In this document: in pieces, positions 25,801 through 36,090 of the stretch
Numbering within the stretch: the stretch's first letter is position 1
How the letters are laid out: each line of letters starts with the position of its first letter
NCBI RefSeq assembly: GCF_019112545.1
Contig: NW_025064941.1
Coordinates: forward strand, 107,596 to 171,595
Length of the DNA: 64,000 nt
Direction: 5' to 3'
Source: Guyanagaster necrorhizus
Taxonomy: Eukaryota > Basidiomycota > Agaricomycetes > Agaricales > Physalacriaceae
Made by a program: the position numbers and the translations under genes
The notes under the pieces: generated by a model
Seen by the model: only the letters and a program-made list of their open reading frames with translations
Database searches by the model: none
What the model was told of the DNA's origin: nothing

Positions 25801-27235
25801 GCAAGCTCTTTGGTGTGTGCTAAACACTGTAGTGCAGAATTCATGAAACAAGTATTTCCCCTGAGCATGTAGTGAGTTTCGTAAGTCACTAGGGAAGGAA
25901 GAAAACACTTACATATTACCCAACCCCAACGTCCCCGGATCTACTATACTATGAAGCCTGCCGTTTGGCTTCGACTGAGAGGAGGAAACATAATAATCAT
26001 CCACCGTTGTACGCGTCATTGTTTTCGTCACTGTCATGTTGTAGTTATTGCCCATCCGATTGAAAAAACTATCGTTGGAAGGGAAAAGGGGCTTGGACTC
26101 AGGCTCAAACGCCACCGTGGAAGTGTTGGATTTTATGGGTGTATCCGAGAGCCACCCGCTCCCTCGCTTGAATTCCACTACAAACGCGTCGTCTGTATCA
26201 ATAAGCTTGTCTCCCAAAGCCTCGTCAGTGGGTTTTACCGATGTCCCGCGGTTGATGTTAAATTCGGACAGCGGGTATTCTGGATGATTAAAGTCATCAC
26301 CAGATGGTTCAACTTTCCACACACGATACTCGGGTAGCGGGACAGGAGACTCAGGAGCAACGGCACTGGCCAAACGCTCGCAGAGCGTTTTAAGCGTATC
26401 TTGAATAGAAAGCGTGACATATGGGTGAGAGGGGGCATCGAGGTCGGGAAGAACTTCAGTCTGTGCGAGACGAAGGACCCTGAGGCGGGGCGGTTGAAGC
26501 TCCAATGCGACTTCGTTGGAACGTAGAATGGCTTTTCGAGGTAGTACATATTGTGGTTCACCATACCTATAGAATGCGAGATGAGAAAGAAAAACCAGAG
26601 CGAGGTACGGCATTGAAGAATCAAGCTTTGCCACTTGAAGGGCATACAGCCGGCGTACGCACCATAAGAAAACTCACTCACCAGGCAACAAATTGGTCCC
26701 ATGCTTCCTGCGGAATGAATTCCACGTCGTAAGCCTCGATAGAGGGTGACCTCAGATTGCCATACTCATCGATAAGAAAAGAATTGTTCACTGCGCCGAG
26801 GTCCTCCTCTCGGTGAGATCCCTCTTTGTCGACGGTCCCTAAACAGGCCTTGCGCCATTTCTCCCACCACTCCTTGCTGACGAGGTACCAGGTCTCTCCG
26901 GCCTGCATCTTCTTGACGCAAATCTTGTTAATGGTCTCGAGTTTTTCTGCAGGCGGTGTCGCAGCGAATGTTGGAGTATTTACCGTTATGGGTTCTTCCA
27001 TGTCGGTGTCGATGGCGTGATTCGGGTCAGAAAGCGATAGGGCAGACATCTGTTCAGCACGCGGACTGCGACCTGAGCTCTCCTGGGTGGCAGGATCGGG
27101 TAGAGTGCGTTTCTGGGATGATGATGAGGTATCGGACTGCATGGATTGCGACCGCTGTCGTTTGCGGCTCTCTAAGGGTCGAAGGGATGGCGAAGGAGAG
27201 TCTGCTGGCGAAGGAAGCGACTGGGAAGGGTTCAT
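22896..27235 (-). CDS. UBP12: Ubiquitin C-terminal hydrolase, USP4/11/15-Ubp12 type
   Basis: A deubiquitinase cleaving ubiquitin from substrates. The start at 27235 ([20 protein letters not shown]) leads into a nuclear-signal-like KRQRSQS and a DUSP domain ([20 protein letters not shown], about 26900). A ubiquitin-like region follows ([10 protein letters not shown]..., [16 protein letters not shown]). The catalytic Cys box is [13 protein letters not shown] (about 25845), then [20 protein letters not shown] (about 25560) and zinc-ribbon Cys pairs (CPECKK near 25320; CPKCKK near 23995). The His box is [11 protein letters not shown] (about 23690) with [11 protein letters not shown] long acidic Ser-rich tail ends at 22896. 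The catalytic domain is split by a large insert, as in USP4/15 and Ubp12. All key residues are present. The symbol is by analogy. Confidence 0.92.
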
Positions 27236-27567
27236 AACAACGAATGCAATGCAGGAAAAAAGAAAGAAACTGGTTTTTTGTTTTCTATGGTTTCGTCAAA
27301 GAGTCAGACTGAACGCGTACTATGCCCAAGCTGTTGCCAAACAAACTGTATTTCAATTTACTTCCATGTAAAGCAATCTCATCCTATTATTTTTACATCC
27401 ATTTTCCGTTTTCGTATTAGCGGAGTCGACCAATTATTACTGTTTTACTGTTTCCCATTATTCGTAAGGTCTCGTTACAAAGCATCCTTTACAGGTTCAT
27501 GAGCATGATAAAATCCGAGTACAGAAACATCCAAAGCAAAAGAGAAGAAATCGCTTCTTTTCATGAA
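27236..27567. other. Intergenic, USP promoter / transporter 3' end
   Basis: AT-rich spacer between two minus-strand genes. No gene or structured RNA seen. Confidence 0.55.
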
Positions 27568-29573
27568 TTAAACCTGTGGATTTGCCTCCTCCTTGTACTC
27601 AATTTCGTGTTTGAGTTCTTGACCTTCTGCAATGAGTCTGGCCCGATATATCAATGAATTCATGGGCAATGTGTGCTGGTACATCAGATCGATCTGTTCG
27701 AGCGACAGTCCCTTGGTCTTAAAAATAAGACATCAACATGTGGACGGCGGTAAAAGAGGGAGATAAATACCTCAGGGACAAAGAAGTACGTGAATATAAC
27801 GCAACATGCACAGGTGCTTCCCCAAATGAAGAAGACCTTTGATCCTAGGTTTGCATTTCCGACGCCGGAGTTGACGAGGTAGGGTGTGGCGTAACTAATG
27901 GCGAAGTTCCACAGCCAGTTGCTTGCCACGGAGAGCGACATCGCCTTTGCACGCACCTCCAGAGGGAAGATCTCTCCGGTGATAACCCATGCAATGGGGC
28001 CCCATGTCGCCGCGAAGATAGCCTATGGCGCTTTCAGTAAAAAAAAAAAAGGAAGATAGACCGCGTCATTCACGATGTAAATGCAGACAAAGGCAATCAG
28101 ACATCTCTGACCAGTAAGGTTGTCCGTGGAGATGGTGACACCGACGATGGCGACAATGAATTCACAAACACACATGCCGGCAGCTCCGTAAAGTAGAAGG
28201 GTTCGACGACCCACTTTCTCCACACCATAGATACCGGGGATGGTCATACTGTGCAAAGTTTAAAATTGACATTCACGAGCAACAAAAGAAAGAAGGAACC
28301 ACATACAACACGTTAACAATGGCAGTAGCGATACTAATCAAGAACGCGGAGGATATGCCAGAGTTTTGGAAAAAGGTCGTGCCATAGTAGAAAATGAAGT
28401 TAACTGTAAGATGGCATCAGCAAGTATAGAAAACACTGCTGAGCGTATACGTACTTCCGGTCAATTGTTGCCATGCCTGAATCGAGATACCTGTCCAGGT
28501 TCGCAGGGCCATCTTGTTTTTGGTGTTGCGGAAACAATCAAGATAGGACTTCTCGCCCATCGCATGTTCCTCCTCGAGGTTAGCGCGAATCTCAGTGAGA
28601 TCGGCCTGAAGGTCTGGGTGGTTGGCAGGGAGGCCAGTAAGACGGCTGAGGGAGATAGCCGCCTGGTCATCTCTGCCTTTCTTGACCAACCAACGCGGAG
28701 ACTACGAAACGGATCAGGGCCCAGCGTCTAAAACCGGATGCAATGCCAACGAACGTACCTCTGGAAGGAAAACCATTCCAGAAGCAAGTATAAACGCCCA
28801 GATGAATTGAATTGAGGTCGGAATGCGATAGGAGGCGTAAGTCGTAAACTTATGCGTGGCGTTATTGACGACGGTGGCGAGGAGAAGACCAAGGGTGATT
28901 GAAAATTGGTACAAGGATACGACGGCACCACGAATCCATTTTGGCGCAGTTTCAGATTGGTACATCGGTGCCAAGCAAGAAACGAGACCGACTCCAAGAC
29001 CAGCGAATACTCGTCCAACAGCCTTCGAGGAGAGAGACGGATATCAGTCACATCTGATGATTGCACGTATAGATGAACTTACAAACAGAGGTATGGCGGT
29101 AGACACTGTTTGCATGGCTACACCGACGGAGAACACGAGGCATGCGAGAATGATACCCCATTTCCTTCCAACGTAGTCTCCCGCAGATCAACCAATCTCG
29201 TAAATTAAATGAAAGAAAACAACATACCAGCAACCGGAGCGGCTGCGAGAGCACCAAAGAAGGTGCCAGCAGACAGGATTGAAACGATGAGAGACTCAGT
29301 AGAAGAAGAAATGTCGTAGGGACGATCGGGATTGCCTGTCGGGTGTCCAAAGGTTTGGAGCCAGTTAGACATCTCCTTGACTCCACTGATTACACCAGTA
29401 TCGTAACCGAAGAGGATACCACCGAAGGCAGAAAAGCAGACCATAATGAGGCCTGCAAGCTTGTTCTACACACAAAAGATCACTGGTACTGAAGGAGCAG
29501 ATGGAAGGGTTGTAATACCTTTGGCGCATTGACCCCAATACCGGGGCCGCCAGCTACTGGACCTCCAGCCATG
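27568..29573 (-). CDS. MFS sugar (hexose) transporter
   Basis: A plasma-membrane sugar:proton symporter of the major facilitator superfamily. The start at 29573 (MAGGPVAGGPGIGVNAPKNK) leads to TM1 with SAFGGILFGYDTGVISGV. The signatures are DYVGRKWG (loop 2-3), GRVFAGLGVGLVSCLAPMYQ and SETAPKWIRGA (loop 4-5), and PESPRWLVKKGR after TM6, split by an intron at about 28700-28758. QAWQQLTG (TM7), VGRRTLLLYG (loop 8-9), EIFPLEVRAKAMS and PETKGLSLEQID at the end complete the set. Twelve membrane spans are expected. Seven or more short introns, all resolvable. Substrate specificity cannot be set from sequence alone. Confidence 0.92.
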
Positions 29574-29805
29574 AGTGGTTAAGCAGTAATTAAGTGATGC
29601 GGTGATGACAAGTGATGAGGTGATGAGGGTATGGTTGGGCAGTCGGGGCCTAGGACGAGTGAGACCTGTCCGGTTTATGTACAAAAAAAGTAAAGCTAGG
29701 GGATGGGATCCGAAGAAGGTACATGTCGAGACTGTCTAACTGGATCGGGGGTCACGATACAGATGAACGTAGAAACTGCGAGTAATTTTGATCACCCCCG
29801 GATCA

Positions 29806-29897
29806 TCACACGAGACCGCTTCCAATTCATAAACAATGTGCGGTAACCCGAAGCACAGGAAAGACCCTTCCCCACAGTTGGAAGCGGTCTCGTGTGA
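29806..29897. repeat. Inverted repeat, 20-bp perfect arms, 52-nt spacer
   Basis: TCACACGAGACCGCTTCCAA at 29806-29825 and its exact reverse complement at 29878-29897. It lies 72 nt from the larger hairpin and may be part of the same element. Confidence 0.9.
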
Positions 29898-29969
29898 CTC
29901 TAAACTGACCAATATGATATGCGTGCACCGAGTGCGTCCACGACCTTGGGTGAAACGTACCCACACCGA

Positions 29970-30065
29970 CCATGCGGAGGTCAGGTTGAGTTTAAGATCA
30001 TGTCGGGGAATCCCTTTAGGACGTTTCCCCGACATGATCTTAAACTCAACCTGACCTCCGCATGG
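29970..30065. repeat. Large hairpin, 41-bp perfect arms, 14-nt loop
   Basis: The arm 29970-30010 is exactly reverse-complemented at 30025-30065, with a 14-nt loop between. A further 7-bp pair, CGACCTT (29941-29947) and AAGGTCG (30075-30081), flanks it at unequal spacing, suggesting that a longer palindrome has been partly eroded. Likely a foldback/MITE-like element or an inverted duplication. Confidence 0.93.
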
Positions 30066-30704
30066 CCAGTTTCTAAGGTCGTGAACCAGTTTCATTCTGA
30101 CTTTATTATTATGACGCCTGCATTTTTGCATGTCACAATTTGTTGCCAGCTCTAACTCCTACATATGTACTCATATATCTTACCTTGGTTGAATTAGTGC
30201 TCAATCATGGGTGGATGTGCCTTGATACAACCAAGCGCGGATAAAACACTGAGCTATTTTACGTAGTAATTGAGTATGGCATGCCGTGACCGTCGTGAGA
30301 GACATGTGGTCGTGAAATGACCATGTTCCATGTTTTACGGTGACGAACTCAGGCAGCCGGGGATGCACTTAGACAACGGAACTTGAGATAGCACAGGTGA
30401 CCGACTACAGGTGATCGGCAATGAGTGAAATTTCCCGAGGACGATCACCGTACTTGGTATGTAGAATGTTGAGAGCACCACACCAGAGCATTGCCGTCGA
30501 AATGGAGAAAAGCCTGGATCCGGATACATTTTCGCTTGAAAGCAACGCCCTCGAGAGCATGTAACATCTGCCGCCATCCGAGTCGAATGACTGAACGACA
30601 GATCGTGGGGAGATTCCAGAAGGATGTGGGGGGAACTTGAGAAGCCGGACAAATGCGGTTAAAGATCACGTGTTACCGAGTTTACCTAGCAGTCCACTAC
30701 CACC

Positions 30705-31592
30705 ATGGGCCAGATGACATCAGTGCCAACAACGATGACAACGACGACAACGACGACGGTGCCACCATCTGGGTGCCCAATGCACCAGGATTCGAAGCCG
30801 ATTCAGTGTCCTGTCGACCATGCAAAGCCGGCCCAGTGCCCTGTGGATCACTCCAAAACAGCCCAGTGTCCTGTTGACCCGCAGGCGCTCAATTCGCTGA
30901 ACCAAATGCCAAATCTCTCACAGTCACCTGCACCAAATCAGACCATGCACCTGCCATTGGATCGCACGCAGTCCTCCATTCCCCGTGATCATTCTGCCAA
31001 ATGGGAGTATCCCTCACCTCAGCAATTCTACAACGCGTTAGTCAGGAAGGGATGGGAAACGCCAGAAGAACATGTCGAGGTGATGGTAGAGATCCATAAT
31101 TTCTTGAATGAGCAAGCGTGGCAGGAGGTGTTGAAGTGGGAAAAGAGGGCTTGCGAGTACGTTACCATGTCGTCTTTCTGACTTGCTATTAATTTCGCCT
31201 CAGTTCTGATGACATACAATTGGCTCGGTTCAAAGGACGGCCTGGGGAAATGTCGCCCAAGGCACGGTTCTGGATGTTTGCTGGCTGGTTGTTGCCTTCT
31301 CGATTCAAGTACGTCGCATTTCATTTCTGTTTAACCCAATCGAACCTTTTCGTGTAGCACCGAACCACCATTTGACCGTCACGACTGGGTAGTTCGCCGA
31401 CCAAAAACTGGCGATGAGGTTCGCTATGTGATTGACTACTATTCTGCCCCTCCCGAACCCGATGGCTCACCAGTCTTCTCTCTGGATGTGCGCCCGGCCT
31501 TGGACAGCTTCGGAAGTATAAAGGAGCGCATTGCTGTCGCTACTGAGAATGTCTGGGCAAGCTTCAAGGAGAATCCTTCGAAGCGGACATGA
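30705..31592 (+). CDS. CYC3: Holocytochrome c synthase (cytochrome c heme lyase)
   Basis: Attaches heme to apocytochrome c in the mitochondrial intermembrane space. The start at 30705 ([10 protein letters not shown]) leads to a poly-Thr tract and four Cys-Pro heme-binding motifs in a row (GCPMHQ, QCPVDH, QCPVDH, QCPVDP). The HCCS domain follows: [70 protein letters not shown] (the conserved His), [20 protein letters not shown] and [10 protein letters not shown]. Two introns (31159-31203 and about 31311-31357) join cleanly. The stop is at 31590-31592. Complete. Whether it serves c or c1 is not decided; the sequence fits either. Confidence 0.95.
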
Positions 31593-31762
31593 TGAGCAAA
31601 AGTATATAGATATTACTACTAGATGTATATTTATTAAATAAATACGATCCTTTCAACGGAGGAATGCGGGAACCTAAATTTCTTTTCCGCACGTGGCAAC
31701 TTTTTTGGCGATCGGATTCGGACAAAGTTACGCGAAGCCGTTGTCGTCCTGACTTGTCGTCC

Positions 31763-33438
31763 ATGCTACCTCGCCATCTACAGAGCCTCGTCCTTCGCTC
31801 ATCCCTGCGAAACCGTGCAGTTCTCTCTTACCATCATTTGAGGAATTTTCCTTCCCGAGCATCACCTATCCTTGGCGCACCGAGGGCAAACTTTCACGCT
31901 TCTTCGAGACACTTGAATGAGCCACCAAAATCCCCGTTCCAGACTTTCGTTGACGTCCTGAAGGATGAGCTACGGAAGAACAGGGAACTTCAAGACAATG
32001 TCAAACTGCTACAGGGTGATGTTGATAAGCTCCAGGATTCAGAAGCTATGAAAAAGGCCAGGGCAGCATACGAAAGGGCCAGGGTACATCTCTTGATTAC
32101 ACTCTTCGTAATAAATTTCTCATACTATTGTCGCATAGCTCACCTCAAGCATCAAAGAAAATCCACGGTTGCGCGCAGCCGCCGAAGAGCTGAAGAAGAC
32201 GGGTGTCAAAGTTGGAGACGCTGTTGGGGAAGCCTTGAAGAGCATGGAAGAGAGCGAGATTGTGCGGGCGGTATGTACTTGCCTCGAATGTTGACCTCGC
32301 AGCTCAACTTGACCAGATATCCCGAGCAACGGGCGCCGTTTCCGAAACGATAAAAAAGTCCACCGAGCCCATTCGGAATACAGCTGCCTACCAATCTCTC
32401 TCCGAAACACTGATTGACGCGCTCGATGACAGTGGTAGCGCGAAACACGCTGGGTTTGAGGAAAAGGAGGCGCGCCGACTTCGTCGACAGCGACGGTTAA
32501 TCAAAGCCGGGAAGGACAGCAGCATAGGATCGGCATCCAAACGAACAGCTGCTAATCCAGAGTGCGTAAGCTCCTGTCATTCGTGCTTCATATTCTGATT
32601 CACCGTTTCTAGAGCCGGCTCGTCTGTTGTTCTCCACAAGGACTCGCCCCGGCAGGAAAAGTGGAACCGGCTCAAAGAGACAAACCCCTTCCTGCGAACA
32701 TTTGTGTCGTTGCGGCACTCGTATGAAGAAACAGAAAATCCTGTCATCTCGTCGATTCGTTCAGTGACGCAAACGGTCGCCTCGTGGTTCGATGAGAACG
32801 AGACGGCACAGGTGATGCGGTTGATGAAGGCGATGGATCCAACATTTGACAGGGAGAGTTTTGAACGCGAACTGAGGGAGTACATTGTACCGGAAGTTGT
32901 GGATGCGTATCTGTCTGCTGATCAGGAAGCCTTGAAGGCCTGGTGCGGAGAAGCCGTGAGTCTTGTCGAATCATGCTGTTAAGGAAAGCTGAGGGTTCCT
33001 TCTAGACATATAATGTTCTCTGGGCAACAATGGAGCAGTACTTGCGGCAAGGACTCATCAGCGACAGCAAAGTTCTCGATATCCGACAAGTTGATGTTCG
33101 TAATTTTTGGTTTCTATCGTGTTCGCCCTTCTAATATTCAAATCCGTAGGTTTCCGCCGGCAAGATCTTGGAGAACAACATTCCCATTTTCGTGATACAG
33201 TTTAGCACGCAAGAGGTGCTTCTCTTCCGGAATGTAAAGACGCGAGAAATCGTAGTTGGTGCGGAAGATCGGGTGGAACAATGCACATATATTGCTGCCA
33301 TCACGCGTTTAGAGGACGAGTTGACCAACGAGCTTACCGGTGGGTGGAAGGTAGTCGAGGTAAGTTCCTTTTCTCCTAGTAGGTAATGTTCTAACATCCA
33401 CTTAGATGGGTCGCAGGAGTGCAAGAGCATACCTGTAA
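31763..33438 (+). CDS. TIM44: Mitochondrial import translocase subunit Tim44
   Basis: A peripheral inner-membrane subunit that tethers mtHsp70 to the TIM23 channel. The ATG at 31763 (MLPRHLQSLVLRSSLRNRAV) gives an Arg/Ser-rich presequence; an upstream in-frame ATG at 31664 would bury it and is less likely. The coiled region FVDVLKDELRKNRELQDNVK and KKTGVKVGDAVGEALKSMEE follow. The C-terminal lipid-binding Tim44 domain shows SVTQTVASWFDENETAQVMR, YIVPEVVDAYLSADQEALK, and IPIFVIQFSTQEVLLFRN, ending at MGRRSARAYL. About six introns. It lies 170 nt after the heme lyase gene in the same direction. Confidence 0.93.
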
Positions 33439-33581
33439 AAGTACAGTAGCAATATTATAGTTATTTAACAGATAATCACCACTCAACACTTAGACTAAAA
33501 TGGAAGATCCTGATGTGGCTGTGCTGCAATCATTACCTTCCTTTTTTGGAATTCCGCGATTGTCCCTATTCCCCACGTCGT

Positions 33582-35830
33582 ATGGACAGCAGATCACCAC
33601 CAAATCTCCTGTACTTGACAGTATACAATCCGACACTGCGACCAGCCGATACCACGCTTACAGATGATGAAGATGCGGAGGAACAGGCGCATATTCTGTT
33701 CTACACATCGAAGGAACGGGCTGTCTCTCGCGACAGGATGCTCAGACAAGTCGGATTAGCCAAAGCCTTGGTGAATTTCTCAGAGTAAGTATATGTTGCC
33801 GACGTTCAGCAGAAATTTTCCTGACGTTGCAAAGTATGTTCAACCCAGACGATCTCTGCAACAATATCCATTCCCAAGGCAGGCGGATAGTCATGGTGTC
33901 TCCCGAGCCCGATTTTTGGATAACCGCAGTAGGTGTCGCTCCCTGTCTGCATTTGCGGTCACATTAATTCAGTAGGGTGGCCTAGTGCGTTGAGCTGGCA
34001 AAGACGTTTCGCACGCCCACCATTGAACGGAACAAAGGCAAGCAGAAATCCAAGACGGGTACCATCAGCAAGGACGTGGCTCTTGTCTGCAATTACCAAG
34101 ACTTCTCTGTTGATGATATATCTCTGAGAGCGGATATTCGTCGTGGATATGAGCAATTCAAAGTATGTACTCCACTGGTCACTGGTAGCTGGGGGACCCT
34201 CATCGTGTTGGGACAGCTTGTACATGGTTCATTGACGAGCATCCTTTCAACACTGGGACAGCAAGCATTAGAGCTACAACTAGAAAGATTCTTCACCCCT
34301 TGGGCATGGTCATGGGATTTGGAATGCGACCGTGGATTCGGAGACCACCTTGGTACGTGCCAGATATTCACGTCCATCATGTCAATGACGTATAGTCGTA
34401 GGCATACCACTGCATCCTCAATACCGTACCATTGTACCCCTCTTAGACGAATTCGCGTCGCAGATACCCGCTACAGCCTCGTCAATAATAGTTACCCCCT
34501 CGCATGTGATACCATCGACGTCTTTTATCAAAGCTCGTTATCCCTCCCCTTTCCCAGCGCATCTAATGTCCCTAATACCTCCTCCACCCCCACCGTCACC
34601 GCAGGCCCCACCAGGTTCCCCTGTAAAGAAGCGGCCGCCTGACCCTGAAGCAGACATCCAGCCATCCTCATTCCTCGGCATGCCCACGATGAACCTGAAC
34701 ATGAATGTGGATGTTCGAAAGTGGGGATGGCCCGGGTATCTCACGTTCAAAGGATCTGCAAAGCGACTTGAGGTACCAATGGCAGAGGTGAAGCCCCGTA
34801 CGTCTAGGGATGAAGGGGAGATTGAGAGTGTTGACGTCGACAAGAGCGCTTTGGACGATGCTATCAAGTCAGATGTGATTTCTGTCCCCAGTACAAAGCC
34901 GACGAATGGCAACGCAGAGAATCCTTGTCATGGTAACGAAAGCGTTAATTCAGAGACTCGCGCTGGGTCATCTCAGAGCTCATCGCTAGGATCGTCAAAT
35001 GCGTCATTATCTATCAATGAAAAAGCTGCTTCACAGGGCTCACATGGTGATCATGTTGAAAGTTCTGCTTCGTCTCACGGTGATGATTCGGCCTCGTCAA
35101 AGAAGGGGTGCAACTCTTCACCAAGCCTTGTGCCTCCGCCAGAGCTCTCTAGTATTACGGTATATCTCTCGGACCCTCCTGATGGTCTCGATACAAGACG
35201 GAGCAAAGTAGTATACATGGCAGTAAGTCTTGACATACTTCACGTGCTCTACCACTAATGGACTTTAGCAACATCCTGTTCTTGTTGCACTGGTTGGGCT
35301 TAAAGACGTTGACTACGATCTGAGTCTTGCTGGAAAGGTCCGTACTTTATGCATGGACGTACAGAAGGTCCTCGACGACGATGCATTAACGAGGTATGTT
35401 CCCAAAACAACCTGTGACACTCAAACCGATCTTCAGCAGTAGCACGGAGACGTTACCGTCGGCCACCAAGATCCTGCAGCCAAAGGATCGACACCTTGTT
35501 TCCAGGGCTAAATTCACGTTGTCCAACGACAAGTTCGCGGCCAAGTCGGAGCAGTTCTATATCGCGCAACATCTGCTGGAAAGGTGGGATGCCACTCTGA
35601 TGTTCTGCCCATATTTACCGATAACGTGTAGCGACCTCGACGTCCGAGAAGTCTTCTCCAGAGGCGTGAATCCGCAACACTGGCATATCGTTCAACGTGC
35701 GCTGAATCGAGATACAGATGGAGATGTTTACCTTGAGATATCGAGGAAGGAAACGAGTTTGTCTGACGTGGACAATGTTCTAGCTGGGGTTGTTCGGAGG
35801 TATTCTTCTGTAGATGCTTTTCCGTCATAG
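33582..35830 (+). CDS. CCZ1: Vacuolar fusion protein Ccz1
   Basis: Partner of Mon1 in the GEF that activates Ypt7/Rab7 on late endosomes and autophagosomes. The start at 33582 (MDSRSPPNLLYLTVYNPTLR) gives the first longin-type fold. EEQAHILFYTSKE, RDRMLRQVGLAKALVNFSE and RIVMVSPEPDFWI follow. After a long Ser-rich stretch, MNVDVRKWGWPGYLTF is the family's signature. The C-terminal part (SAKYT-like FTLSNDKFAAKSEQFYIAQH, WHIVQRALNRDTDGDVYLE) ends at 35830. A Pro-rich run and disordered acidic Ser-rich insert (34580-35120) interrupt the longin domains, as usual in fungi. About five introns. The gene is only 143 nt behind Tim44. Confidence 0.88.
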
Positions 35831-36090
35831 GTGAAAATCTTGATGCAGATCAGGCATCCAGGGATTTACTCGCCAGGACAGCGCTTCGTAGCTTAGACCT
35901 CGAAGACGAGATTTCAACAGAAGAGTCAGCCATGATTAGTAACCGGAGGGTTTGGTATTGTATTAATTAGGCTGAATAAGTACGTTCCTACTGGGTTGCT
36001 ACATTAAATTCGTTACCGTTAAAAAGCCCTCCATTGTGTGGACCAGGGTGACGCGGCACGAGATTCGTTCAGATTGTTGAGATATTCGTT

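Larger units (their letters stand above)
29574..30704. other. Intergenic with two inverted-repeat structures
   Basis: Divergent spacer between the sugar transporter and heme lyase. It holds a 20-bp inverted repeat (29806-29897) and a near-perfect long hairpin (29970-30065). ORFs on both strands here are by-products of the palindromes. No gene is supported. Confidence 0.65.

Noticed and set aside
29736..30131. 131-codon minus-strand ORF, with partially identical ORF on the plus strand
   Set aside because: The same peptide pieces appear on both strands because the DNA is palindromic; not a gene.
30411..30468. GGTGATCG ... CGATCACC short inverted repeat
   Set aside because: Only 8-bp arms at wide spacing; expected by chance in a window of this size.
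31664..31762. Upstream in-frame start for Tim44
   Set aside because: Would add 33 residues before a good mitochondrial presequence beginning at 31763; kept as 5' untranslated region.
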